Source: Cryobacterium sp. Y29
GTDB taxonomy: Bacteria > Actinomycetota > Actinomycetes > Actinomycetales > Microbacteriaceae
Direction of reading: 5' to 3'
Length of the DNA: 64,000 nucleotides
Assembly (NCBI RefSeq): GCF_002929825.1
Contig: NZ_PJJN01000030.1
Coordinates: 1-64,000 of the forward strand
Below, in pieces: positions 25,743-34,154 of the stretch. Position 1 is the stretch's first letter. Each line of letters begins with the position of its first letter. Made by a program: the position numbers and the translations under genes. The notes below the pieces were generated by a model. The model was not told where the DNA came from and did no database searches. It saw nothing but the letters and a program-made list of their open reading frames with translations.

Positions 25743-26459
25743 TCAGGCTTTCTTTCTCGGGGACGGGTCGGATACCGGCTGGGGGTGGTGCGACTTCTGG
25801 TACGCGAGGAAGGCATCCAGTGTGCCGGTGCGGTGGGCACGGGCGGTCAGCTCGAGCGTGAGCGCGTCGGCGCCCGACTCGATCAGCTGCAGCAGGTTGT
25901 CGTGCTCCGCTACGGAGTCGCGGGCGCGGCCGGGCACGAAGCTGAAGGTGGAGTCGCGCAGTACCTTCATGCGGTTCCAGCCGCGGTGCACCAGGTCAAG
26001 GATGTGCGGGTTTGGGCAGTTCTCGAACAGGATCGAGTGAAATTCGAGGTTGAGTGCGGTGAACCGGTGCGGGTTGAGGTCTTCGAGGGAGGCGGTCATG
26101 GCCTGGTTGACCGTGCGGGCGCGTTCGATGTCGGCGGTGGTGATGAACGGCGCCGACAGTGCCGTCGCGACGCCCTCGACGACGCTCAGCGTTTGCATCG
26201 TATAGAGATATTCGGTCTCTTCGAGCATGGCGACCTGCGCCCCGACGTTGCGTTCGAAGGTGATTAGCCCCTCCGCTTCGAGGCGACGGATCGCCTCGCG
26301 CACCGGTACGACGCTCACGCCCAGATCCTTACCGATCGCGCCCAGTACTAAACGGTAGCCCGGCGTGAAGGTTCCGTCGGAGATGCGCGACTTGATCCAT
26401 TGGTAGGCGAGTTGGGACTTGCTCACGCCGATGGGCGGGAGTGTCACTGGGGCAACCAT
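25743..26459 (-). CDS. GntR/FCD-family regulator of the hpa cluster
   Basis: About 238 residues: an N-terminal GntR winged helix (YQWIKSRISDGTFTPGYRL, then GVSVVPVREAIRRLEAEGLI) and a C-terminal FCD ligand-binding domain with the expected acidic and His residues. ATG 26459 is taken because GAAAGG precedes it. This start lies 16 nt inside the end of the upstream fusion gene, so it is co-translated with the catabolic genes. The candidate operator at 27938-27955 is upstream of the operon. Confidence 0.88.
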   Translation of the reverse strand: MVAPVTLPPIGVSKSQLAYQWIKSRISDGTFTPGYRLVLGAIGKDLGVSVVPVREAIRRLEAEGLITFERNVGAQVAMLEETEYLYTMQTLSVVEGVATALSAPFITTADIERARTVNQAMTASLEDLNPHRFTALNLEFHSILFENCPNPHILDLVHRGWNRMKVLRDSTFSFVPGRARDSVAEHDNLLQLIESGADALTLELTARAHRTGTLDAFLAYQKSHHPQPVSDPSPRKKA

Positions 26460-27910
26460 TTTTGGTACCGCCCTTTCCACGTGGCGTTCATCGGGTACAG
26501 CCCGTCGACGCCCTCGCCTGCGGCAACCATCTCGGCGATGAAGGTCTCCTCACGCTCCTGCTCGATCGCGTCGGTGACGACCTCCTCGATCACGTGCGGC
26601 GGAATCACGAGGACGCCGTCGGCGTCTCCCACGATCACATCGCCGGGTTGCACGGCCGCACCACCGCAGGCGATGGTGAGGTCCGTATCCCACGGCACGT
26701 GACGACGGCCGAGAACGGCCGGATGCGCGTTGGCGAAGTAGGTGGGCATCTCGAGGGCGGCCACAGCGGTCACGTCGCGCACCCCGCCATCCGTCACCAG
26801 ACCAGCTGCGCCGTTGACCTGGGCGCGAAGGGCGAGGATGTCCCCGACCGTGCCGGTGCCGGTCTCTCCGCGGGCCTCGATCACGAGCACTTCATCGGGG
26901 CGGAGCGAATCGAAGGCGCGCTTTTGTGCGTTGTAGCCGCCGCCGTGAGCGATGAAGAGGTCCTCCCGGTTGGGAATGAATCTTAGGGTTCGGGCGAGCC
27001 CCACCAGGCGTTTGGTGGGGCGAGTGGACTGGAGTCCGTCGATCGAGACGTTGTTCAGGCCGCGTTTGCGCAGTTGAGAGCTGAGCGTGGCCGTTCCGAC
27101 CGAGTTGATCTTCGCTTTGAGTTCGTCGGTCAGAACGCTGGCTGAGCTGGCCGAAGCTGGCAGCCCGGCCGCTTGGGATGAACCCCACGCCGCGGCCCGC
27201 TGCAGATCGTCGATCTTCGGGCTGGCGCCGTATTCGGCCATCGCGACCGTGCCGGCGACGACCGGGGTGACCAGCCGCCCGCTGCTCGGCGCGCCCGGCG
27301 CAGTCGGGGCATCCACTTCGACCTCGACCACGTCGCCGGGCTGCACCACGGAGGACCCAGCGGGGGTTCCGGTGAGAATCACGTCGCCCGGCTCGAGCGT
27401 CATCAGCTGGGAGAGATCGGCGACCAGGCGGCCGAACGGGAAAACCAGGTGCGCAGTGGTGTCTTCCTGCACCAACTCGCCGTTGACCCAGGTGCGCACC
27501 CGCAGGGCATCGGGTTCAACACCTCCGGCGTTGATCACGTTCGGACCGAGAGGGGTGAAGCCGTCTCCGCCCTTGGACTTTAGATTCGACCCCTTGTCGG
27601 CGTAGCGCAGATCGTAGACGCCGAAGTCGTTTGCGGCGGTGATGCCCGAGACGGCCGCCCAGCCCTGTTCCGGGCTCACTCGACGGACCCTGTGGCCAAT
27701 GATCAGGGCGATCTCGCCCTCGAAGGCGAGCAATTCGGTGCCGGCCGGGCGTTCAATCGGGGTGCCGGACGCGCTCACCGAGGTGCCGGGCTTCAGAAAG
27801 TAGGAGGGCTGCTCCGGTACGCGGCCGCGCTGGGCAATGCGCGAGGGATAGTTGAGGTGCAGGGCGATCACCTTGCCGGGGGTGCCGGTGAATGAGGTGG
27901 GCTTCTGCAT
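26444..27910 (-). CDS. FAH-domain / RraA-like fusion protein (hpaG-type isomerase-decarboxylase)
   Basis: About 488 residues in two parts. Residues about 10-235 are a fumarylacetoacetate-hydrolase fold (metal-site Glu in FEGEIALIIG; NDFGVYDLRY; VILTGTPAG), the type that performs OPET decarboxylation and HHDD isomerisation in HpaG. Residues about 265-480 are an RraA/HMG-aldolase-like domain with the signature GTGTVGD and LVTDGGVRD. In E. coli HpaG has two FAH halves instead. The RraA half could supply a decarboxylase or aldolase activity, but this is inference. It is the first gene of the minus-strand catabolic operon; ATG 27910 has GAGAGGA upstream. Confidence 0.88.
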   Translation of the reverse strand: MQKPTSFTGTPGKVIALHLNYPSRIAQRGRVPEQPSYFLKPGTSVSASGTPIERPAGTELLAFEGEIALIIGHRVRRVSPEQGWAAVSGITAANDFGVYDLRYADKGSNLKSKGGDGFTPLGPNVINAGGVEPDALRVRTWVNGELVQEDTTAHLVFPFGRLVADLSQLMTLEPGDVILTGTPAGSSVVQPGDVVEVEVDAPTAPGAPSSGRLVTPVVAGTVAMAEYGASPKIDDLQRAAAWGSSQAAGLPASASSASVLTDELKAKINSVGTATLSSQLRKRGLNNVSIDGLQSTRPTKRLVGLARTLRFIPNREDLFIAHGGGYNAQKRAFDSLRPDEVLVIEARGETGTGTVGDILALRAQVNGAAGLVTDGGVRDVTAVAALEMPTYFANAHPAVLGRRHVPWDTDLTIACGGAAVQPGDVIVGDADGVLVIPPHVIEEVVTDAIEQEREETFIAEMVAAGEGVDGLYPMNATWKGRYQKWLPQ

Positions 27911-27937
27911 CGGACGTCCTCTCGCAGCGCTGCGTGT

Positions 27938-27955
27938 GTATTTGAAATAATATAC
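27938..27955. promoter_or_regulatory. Candidate GntR operator in the hpa/gabD divergent promoter
   Basis: GTATTTGAAATAATATAC has GTAT...ATAC ends and matches its complement at 6 of 9 positions. It is an AT-rich island in a GC-rich genome, 28 bp upstream of the hpaG-like gene and between it and the divergent dehydrogenase. The spacing fits FCD-type GntR sites. Confidence 0.5.
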
Positions 27956-28070
27956 GATCACGCGAAAGACGCAACCCCTCAGAAACACGAGCGCCCGCCG
28001 ACGCTGACGGTGGGCGCCGTTAGGCTACTACCGTCAGATCGACGGGCAGACACAAGCAATGGGAGACGCA

Positions 28071-29552
28071 ATGACAGTTGTTACCGACGCGCCAACGAAC
28101 GAATCGGAGCTGCTCGCTCGAGTGCCGGGCCAGCTCTACATTAACGGGCAGTGGGTCGCTGCGACCGGCGGGCGCACCCTCGATGTCACCGACCCGGCCA
28201 CCGGTCGTGTCATCAAGACCATCGCTGACGCGAGCGTGGCCGATGGTGCCGCCGCCCTCGACGCCGCCGACGCCGCCCAGGCCGGCTGGGCCGCGACTCC
28301 CGCCCGAGTGAGGGGCGAAATTCTGCGCCGCGCCTTCGACCTACTGCAGGAACGCAAACACGAGTTCGCGCTGCTCATGACCATCGAAATGGGCAAGCCG
28401 CTGCCCGAGGCGCTCGGCGAGGTCGCCTACGGCGGCGAGTTTTTGCGCTGGTTCAGCGAAGAAGCCGGGCGCATCAGTGGCCGTTACGGCGCCAACCCCG
28501 AGGGCACCGGTCGCATGATCGTCACCCAGCACCCGGTCGGTCCCTGCTTCTTGATCACCCCATGGAACTTTCCGCTGGCCATGGCGACGCGCAAGATCGC
28601 CCCGGCACTTGCCGCCGGCTGCACCGTTGTCGTCAAGCCGGCCGCGCTCACTCCGCTGACCACCCTGCACTTCGTGGCCCTGCTCGAAGAGGTCGGCCTG
28701 CCCGCCGGGGTTGTCAACGTCATCACGACATCAGAGTCCGGCGCGGTCTCCGAGCCGATCATCACCGATCCGCGCCTCCGCAAACTCAGTTTCACCGGGT
28801 CGACCGCGGTCGGCAAATCCCTTATCAAACTGTCCGCCGAGAATGTGCTGCGCACGTCGATGGAACTCGGTGGCAACGCCCCCTTCATCGTCTTCGCCGA
28901 TGCCGACCTCGATCAGGCTGTTGATGGGGCCATCATCGCAAAGTTCCGCAACATCGGCCAGGCCTGCACTGCAGCTAACCGCTTCATCGTGCACGAGTCC
29001 GTCGCCGCCGAATTCACCCGCCGGATCACCGAAAAAGTCGAGGCGTTCCAGATCGGGCGTGGTACCGAGACCGGCATCACCATCGGCCCGCTCATCGACG
29101 GCACAGCCGTCGCCAAGGCCGATTCCCTCGTGAAGGACGCCCTCACCCGCGGTGCAACCCTGATAACCGGCGGCGCTGCAATTGAGCGCGAGGGCTCCTT
29201 CTACGCGCCCACCGTACTCAGCGATATCCAGCCGGGCAGCGACATTCTGCGCGATGAAATCTTCGGTCCGGTGCTCGCGATCAGCACCTTCACCGACGAA
29301 GCGGATGCTGTGCGCCTCGCCAACGACACCGAGTTCGGTCTGATCAGCTACGTGTACACGACCGACCTCGCCCGCGGCCAGCGCATGATCGACACGTTGC
29401 AGACCGGCATGATGGGCCTGAACACCGGCGTCGTCTCGAACGCGGCCGCACCGTTCGGCGGCGTGAAACAGTCCGGTCTGGGCCGCGAGGGAGGGCTCGA
29501 GGGTATCCAGGAATACCTATCGACAAAGTACACGCTCACGCCTGTTCCGTAA
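28071..29552 (+). CDS. gabD: NAD(P)-dependent succinate-semialdehyde dehydrogenase
   Basis: About 493 residues of the aldehyde dehydrogenase superfamily. Motifs include PWNFPLAMATRKIAPALAAG, the Glu block SMELGGNAPFIVF, the catalytic Cys in NIGQACTAANRF, and FGGVKQSGLGREGG, all typical of GabD. It oxidises succinate semialdehyde to succinate. Since HpaI releases succinate semialdehyde, this divergent gene is the logical last enzyme of the pathway. ATG 28071 follows GGGAGACGCA; an in-frame ATG 12 nt upstream has no such site. Confidence 0.9.
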   Translation: MTVVTDAPTNESELLARVPGQLYINGQWVAATGGRTLDVTDPATGRVIKTIADASVADGAAALDAADAAQAGWAATPARVRGEILRRAFDLLQERKHEFALLMTIEMGKPLPEALGEVAYGGEFLRWFSEEAGRISGRYGANPEGTGRMIVTQHPVGPCFLITPWNFPLAMATRKIAPALAAGCTVVVKPAALTPLTTLHFVALLEEVGLPAGVVNVITTSESGAVSEPIITDPRLRKLSFTGSTAVGKSLIKLSAENVLRTSMELGGNAPFIVFADADLDQAVDGAIIAKFRNIGQACTAANRFIVHESVAAEFTRRITEKVEAFQIGRGTETGITIGPLIDGTAVAKADSLVKDALTRGATLITGGAAIEREGSFYAPTVLSDIQPGSDILRDEIFGPVLAISTFTDEADAVRLANDTEFGLISYVYTTDLARGQRMIDTLQTGMMGLNTGVVSNAAAPFGGVKQSGLGREGGLEGIQEYLSTKYTLTPVP

Positions 29553-29590
29553 CAAGGTGTTTTTAAGTGGCCGGTCAATCTGCGGCAGGG

Positions 29591-29619
29591 TGCATCCGTT
29601 TTGCTGTCCATAAGAGAAG
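29591..29619 (+). promoter_or_regulatory. ECF-type promoter motif upstream of the sigma gene
   Basis: TGCATCC (29591-29597), 15 bp, then AGAGAAG (29613-29619). The same two blocks with the same 15-bp spacing occur before the DUF4397 gene (30503-30531). This suggests that the sigma factor drives its own gene. The distance to the chosen GTG start is about 205 nt, which is long. Confidence 0.55.
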
Positions 29620-29823
29620 TTAGGGAGTAACTAGTTCCCACCCCGGGAGGGTCACAGTACGCGGCGTCGGGCATGCTGCTGTGGCCCTCTTTTTGTGGCT
29701 GCGAAGTCCCGCCTGAGTTGAAGAAAACTCACTAAGCTGATGCGCGCGGGGGTTGATGCCCGAAGGGTTCGCCTCTCGCGCCCCTGCCCAGTTCGTGTTT
29801 TGACCCCAAGGACCCACCCCGAC

Positions 29824-30378
29824 GTGAGTGCACCCACCGACGATGACGAGGCCGTGGCCCGTGCGTTTTGCGACGGCGACGAGCGCGCGTTGGCCGCAGC
29901 ATACGCACGCTGGTCACCGCTGGTGTTCACGATCGCCGTACGTTCGCTCGCCAATGCGACCGATGCCGAAGACGTCACCCAGAAGGTGTTCATCGCGGCC
30001 TGGCGCGGGCGCGTGGGGTTCGACCCGGCCCGCTCCCGGCTGCCGGCCTGGCTGATCGGCATCGCCCGGCACATGATCGCGGACGCCCACGAGGTGCGCA
30101 GGCGACAGCGGCGGCTCGAGGAATCCCTTGCCGCAACCATCCCGCTGCAGCATTCCGATGACAGTGTTAGCGTCGTCAACCGGGTGCTGGTCGGCGACGA
30201 AATCAACCGCCTGGAGCCTGTGCCCCGCCAGGTGATGCGGCTGGCCTTTTTTCACGATCTCACCCAGGTGCAGATCGCCCGCATCCTCGGGCTGCCGCTC
30301 GGCACGGTCAAGAGCCACATGCGCCGCAGCCTGACGCGCTTACGCACCCGGTTGGAGGTGTCTGATGACTCTTATTGA
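29824..30378 (+). CDS. ECF-type RNA polymerase sigma factor
   Basis: About 184 residues. Region 2 is seen around ARWSPLVFTIAVRSLANATD and AEDVTQKVFIAAWRG, and region 4 around LTQVQIARILGLPLGTVKSHMRRS. Only these two sigma domains are present, as expected for ECF factors. GTG 29824 is preferred, with AAGGA about 12 nt upstream; an in-frame ATG at 29740 would add a basic tail unlike the family. A truncated anti-sigma reading frame overlaps its 3' end, and a DUF4397 gene with the same promoter motif follows. This suggests a sigma factor for cell-surface proteins. Confidence 0.88.
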   Translation: MSAPTDDDEAVARAFCDGDERALAAAYARWSPLVFTIAVRSLANATDAEDVTQKVFIAAWRGRVGFDPARSRLPAWLIGIARHMIADAHEVRRRQRRLEESLAATIPLQHSDDSVSVVNRVLVGDEINRLEPVPRQVMRLAFFHDLTQVQIARILGLPLGTVKSHMRRSLTRLRTRLEVSDDSY

Positions 30379-30538
30379 TGCCAGGCACATTACTGCGGAC
30401 GACCTGCGCCTCCTGGCTCTCGCCGAACTCGATACGCGCGTGGCGGACCGCGCGCACCTCGCGGTGAGTTGCACGTGCGCGAGGGTCGGAAAACTTTCGG
30501 ACTGCATCCAAAACCCGGTGGGGCAGAGAAGGTGTTAG
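30365..30538 (+). pseudogene. Truncated anti-sigma factor remnant (57 codons)
   Basis: ATG 30365 lies 14 nt inside the sigma gene, the usual position of a co-translated anti-sigma factor. The first 38 residues (ITADDLRLLALAELDTRVAD, then HLAVSCTC) resemble the start of zinc-binding anti-sigma proteins. However, the HxxxCxxC motif is distorted to H-x4-C-x-C, and the rest of the protein (membrane helix and outer domain) is absent. The frame instead runs into the promoter of the DUF4397 gene and stops at 30536. A deletion probably fused the 5' end of the anti-sigma gene to that promoter. Confidence 0.65.
30503..30531 (+). promoter_or_regulatory. ECF-type promoter motif of the DUF4397 gene
   Basis: TGCATCC (30503-30509), 15 bp, AGAGAAG (30525-30531), identical in both blocks and spacing to the motif before the sigma gene. 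It lies 52 bp upstream of the DUF4397 start, a normal promoter distance, and makes this gene a likely target of the adjacent sigma factor. Confidence 0.6.
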
Positions 30539-30583
30539 CAGGGAGGCGAAGCCGCCTGCCGTAACGACCCAATGGAGGTAGCA

Positions 30584-31894
30584 ATGCGCAAGTCCATCGC
30601 CGTCGGAATATCCGCCGGCCTCCTCGTCGCCCTCGCCGGGTTCGCGCCGGCACAGGCGGCCGTGCCCGCGGCGTCCGCGGCACCGGGCACCGCCTCGGTG
30701 TCGGTACTACACGCCATTCCCGGGCTGATCCTCGACATTTCGGTGGACGGCCGTGTCGTCGTCGACGACTTCACGCCGGGAACACTGCTCGGCCCGTTGA
30801 AACTTGCAGCCGGCACGCACACCGTCAAGATTTCTGCCATGGACCCCCTCGTGCTCGGTGGCAGCGCCAACGGTAAGCCGACGGTCGACATCGCACTCAG
30901 CGGCTCGACCACCGTGACCCTGACGGCTGGCCGCAGCTTCACGGCCGTCGCCCACCTGGGCGACACCGGTATTCCCACCGCCACCCTGTTCAACGATGAC
31001 ACCACGCCGCTGGCTGCCGGGCAGGGCCGTCTCACGGTGCGCCACGTTGCGGCTGCTCCCGCCGTCGACGTGCTCGCGAACGGTGCGGTGGCCGTCGCCA
31101 GCTTGACCAACCCGTCGGAGGCCATGCTCGACCTGCCGGTCGGCACGATCAGTGCCGTGGTCGCCGCCGCCGGAACCACGGCGCCGCTGCTCGGCCCGGC
31201 CGATGTCACGATCGCCCCGCGTACCAACACCATCGTGTACGCTTGGGGTAGCCTCGCCAAGGGAAACCTCGCCCTGTTCGTACAGACGGTACGCACTCGG
31301 GCCGCCGCGCCGGCATCCGTTTCGGTGCTGCACGCGATCCCCGGCGTCGTGGTTGACGTGTATGTCGACAATAAGCTGGTCATCGACGACTTCGAACCGG
31401 GCACCCTCACGAAGACGTTCCGTATTGCAGCCGGCAGCTACACCCTCGCCATCACCGCAGCGGATGCCGCCGACGCGAGTGCTCCTGTGATTGGACCGGT
31501 CGACCTCACGGTCGCATCCGGCCTGAACTACACGGCCGTAGCCCACCTCAGCGAGACCGGGGCTCCGACCGCCGCCTTGTTCACGAACGACACTTCCGCG
31601 CCCGGCGACGGCCAGGGCCGCCTGACCGTGCGCCACGTTGCTGCCGCCCCCGCCGTCGACGTGCTCGCCAACGGAACCCCGGCCATTTCTGGCCTGACCA
31701 ACCCGAACGAGTCCGTGCTCGTGCTACCGGTCGGCACCATTTCAGCAGCGGTTGCCGCTGCCGGAACCACCGCGGCCCTCATCGGTCCCGCTGACGTCGA
31801 CATCGCCTCGAGCACGAACACCATCGTGTACGCCTGGGGCAGCTTGGTCGACGGCACGCTCGCCCTGGCCGTGCAGTCGGTGCGCACGAAGTAG
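30584..31894 (+). CDS. Secreted protein with two DUF4397 repeats
   Basis: About 436 residues: a Sec signal peptide (RKSIAVGIS start, cleavage near AQAA at about 26-29) followed by two tandem homologous halves. Each half starts SVSVLHAIPG and contains the block QGRLTVRHVAAAPAVDVLAN, so an internal duplication is clear at protein and DNA level. DUF4397 modules are extracellular beta-rich domains found in surface proteins of actinobacteria. No LPXTG or C-terminal membrane anchor is seen, so it is probably released or wall-associated. ATG 30584 has GGAGG seven bases upstream. Confidence 0.88.
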   Translation: MRKSIAVGISAGLLVALAGFAPAQAAVPAASAAPGTASVSVLHAIPGLILDISVDGRVVVDDFTPGTLLGPLKLAAGTHTVKISAMDPLVLGGSANGKPTVDIALSGSTTVTLTAGRSFTAVAHLGDTGIPTATLFNDDTTPLAAGQGRLTVRHVAAAPAVDVLANGAVAVASLTNPSEAMLDLPVGTISAVVAAAGTTAPLLGPADVTIAPRTNTIVYAWGSLAKGNLALFVQTVRTRAAAPASVSVLHAIPGVVVDVYVDNKLVIDDFEPGTLTKTFRIAAGSYTLAITAADAADASAPVIGPVDLTVASGLNYTAVAHLSETGAPTAALFTNDTSAPGDGQGRLTVRHVAAAPAVDVLANGTPAISGLTNPNESVLVLPVGTISAAVAAAGTTAALIGPADVDIASSTNTIVYAWGSLVDGTLALAVQSVRTK

Positions 31895-31928
31895 CTCCGT
31901 CTCCGCTGCGCCAGCTCGAGCCACCGTG

Positions 31929-32025
31929 GCGCATAACTCCTGCAATCCGCGGCGGGTGGCCGTTCGACCCCCGAAAATTCCGGGGGTCGAACGGCCTCGG
32001 CTGGCAAATTGCAGGAGTTATGCGC
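31929..32025. repeat. REPIN-like element, copy A
   Basis: Outer arms GCGCATAACTCCTGCAAT (31929-31946) and its exact complement (32008-32025) match at 18 of 18 positions. Inside is a second perfect 16-bp hairpin (31958-31973 with 31981-31996, 7-nt loop). The whole element can form a nested cruciform. It lies between the DUF4397 gene and the rRNA methylase gene and may also end the upstream transcript. Three more copies lie at 56.8-58.2 kb. Confidence 0.9.
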
Positions 32026-32111
32026 AGAATGGCGCGGGCCGATAGGGGCACGCGCCCGGGCGCGGGCCGGAGCCCGCTCGGGCCGCTCGGGCCGCTCGTT
32101 AGACTTTGCGG

Positions 32112-32918
32112 ATGCCCCTGATCGCTATCGATGACCTGAGCGACCCACGACTGGTCGACTACGCCCACCTCACCGACGTGGCCTTGAAGAAAGCCCGCGG
32201 CACCGAACACGGGCTGTACATCGCCGAGTCAGCCCTCGTGCTCGAGCGGGCCCTGCGCGCGGGGCATGCTCCGCGATCGGTGCTCGCCCTCGGCAACACG
32301 GCCGACGAAGCACTCGCGGTGCTTGGCGACTACGCAGCCGAAATCCCGGTGTTCGTCGGTCCGGGCGAGCTGCTCGCCGATCTCACCGGTTATATTCTGC
32401 ACCGCGGTGTAATTGCAGCGATGAACCGGCCAGAGCTGCCGCACGCCGATGCCTTGCTAGCCAGTGCGCGCCGCATCGTCATCCTCGAAAATGTGTCGGA
32501 CCCGACCAACGTCGGCGCCATCTTTCGCTCGGCCGGCGCCATCGGGGCGGATGCGATTCTGGTCACGCCCCGCTGCTCCGACCCGTTCTACCGCCGGGCC
32601 ATTCGCGTGTCGATGGGTACCGTGCTGCAGGTGCCGTGGACCCGGGTCGGCGACTGGACGGAGACCCGCGCGCTGCTCACCCGGCACGGGTTTCACGTGG
32701 CCGCCCTCGCCCTCACCCCCGACGCGGTCAGCCTGCGCGATTTCGATGGGACCGGGCAGGAGCACCTGGCCCTGCTGCTCGGCGCCGAGGGAGAGGGGCT
32801 CACGCCCGAGGCGCTCGCCGCATCGGACAGCGTCGTGCAGATTCCGATGAAGCACGGCATCGACTCGCTCAACGTGGCCGCGGCGAGTGCCGTCGCGATG
32901 TGGGCGCTGTCCCAGTAG
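32112..32918 (+). CDS. TrmH/SpoU-family RNA 2'-O-methyltransferase
   Basis: About 268 residues. An N-terminal L30e-like substrate-binding part is followed by the SPOUT domain with its three motifs: motif 1 SDPTNVGAIFRSAGAIGADA, motif 2 LLLGAEGEGL, and motif 3 IPMKHGIDSLNVAAASAVAMW. These form the trefoil knot that binds SAM. The target, rRNA or tRNA ribose, cannot be specified. ATG 32112 gives the natural start. Confidence 0.9.
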   Translation: MPLIAIDDLSDPRLVDYAHLTDVALKKARGTEHGLYIAESALVLERALRAGHAPRSVLALGNTADEALAVLGDYAAEIPVFVGPGELLADLTGYILHRGVIAAMNRPELPHADALLASARRIVILENVSDPTNVGAIFRSAGAIGADAILVTPRCSDPFYRRAIRVSMGTVLQVPWTRVGDWTETRALLTRHGFHVAALALTPDAVSLRDFDGTGQEHLALLLGAEGEGLTPEALAASDSVVQIPMKHGIDSLNVAAASAVAMWALSQ

Positions 32919-32969
32919 CCGAACATCGCCTGCCCGCTGTTGTCGCCCCGGCGGGCCTAGGCTGGGGTC

Positions 32970-34154
32970 ATGAGCAATGAAGCTGTCATCGTGGACGTTC
33001 TGCGCACCCCGTCGGGCCGGGGCAAACCCGGGGGAGCTCTCGATGGCATTCATCCGGCCGACCTTTTGGCCACCGTGCTGCGCGAACTAGTCAGCCGAAA
33101 CAACCTCGATCCGGCGCTTGTTGACGACGTGATCGGCGGCTGCGTCAGCCAGGTCGGCGAGCAGAGCAACAACATCACCCGCACCGCTCTACTGAGCGCC
33201 GGGTTTCCCGACACCGTTCCCGGCACCACGATCGACCGTCAGTGCGGATCCAGCCAGCAAGCTACCGCCTTCGCCGCCCAGGCCGTCATGAGCGGCAGCG
33301 CTGACGTCGTCATCGCGTGCGGTGTCGAGTCGATGAGTCGCGTTCCGCTCGGGTCATCGGCCAGCTCCCAAGACCCATTTGGCACGCTCATGCATGAGCG
33401 CTTTCCCGACGGCCTGGTCAACCAGGGCGTCTCCGCCGAGCTCATCAACCAAAAATGGAACCTCGGCCGCGACGCCCTCGACAACTACGCGGCCCGCTCG
33501 CACCGCCGCGCAGCGGCGACGGCCGAACGGGGAGATTTCTCCGGCGAAATCGTGACCATCACCCGGCCGGACGGCAGCGTGGTCAGCGAGGACGAGACCA
33601 TTCGCGCGGGCACGTCGCATGCCTCGCTGGTGGGCCTGCTGCCCGCCTTTCGCACCGATGCCCTCGCCGCCCGGTTTCCGAAGCTTGGCTGGCATGTCAC
33701 GGCCGGCAACTCCTCGCCGCTGACCGACGGAGCCTCGGCGACCCTGATCATGAGCGCCAAGCGGGCCGACCAGCTCGGCCTCAACGCCCGCGCCCGCTTT
33801 CACAGTTTCACCGTGGTGGGAAGTGACCCGCTGCTCATGCTGACCGGCGTGATTCCGGCGACCCAGCGCATCCTCTCGCGGGCCGGCCTGAGTATCGACG
33901 ACATTGACGCGTATGAGATCAACGAGGCCTTCGCGAGCGTGCCGCTGGCGTGGCTGCACGAGCTCCACGCCGACCCCGATTGCCTCAACCCGCGTGGCGG
34001 CGCCATCGCCCTGGGCCACGCGCTCGGTTCCTCGGGCACCCGCCTGCTGGGGACCCTGCTCAACCACCTCGAAATGACCGGTGGTCGGTGGGGCCTGCAG
34101 GCCATGTGCGAGGGCGGCGGCATGGCCAACGCCACCCTGATCGAGAGGCTCTGA
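32970..34154 (+). CDS. Acetyl-CoA acyltransferase (thiolase)
   Basis: 394 residues. The active-site Cys is in TIDRQCGSSQQATAFAA. The late motifs NEAFASVP, GGAIALGHALGSSGTR and the second Cys in QAMCEGGGMANA are intact. It catalyses thiolytic cleavage or condensation of acyl-CoA. Together with the overlapping SDR gene it looks like a small beta-oxidation module (hydroxyacyl-CoA dehydrogenase plus thiolase). Confidence 0.92.
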   Translation: MSNEAVIVDVLRTPSGRGKPGGALDGIHPADLLATVLRELVSRNNLDPALVDDVIGGCVSQVGEQSNNITRTALLSAGFPDTVPGTTIDRQCGSSQQATAFAAQAVMSGSADVVIACGVESMSRVPLGSSASSQDPFGTLMHERFPDGLVNQGVSAELINQKWNLGRDALDNYAARSHRRAAATAERGDFSGEIVTITRPDGSVVSEDETIRAGTSHASLVGLLPAFRTDALAARFPKLGWHVTAGNSSPLTDGASATLIMSAKRADQLGLNARARFHSFTVVGSDPLLMLTGVIPATQRILSRAGLSIDDIDAYEINEAFASVPLAWLHELHADPDCLNPRGGAIALGHALGSSGTRLLGTLLNHLEMTGGRWGLQAMCEGGGMANATLIERL

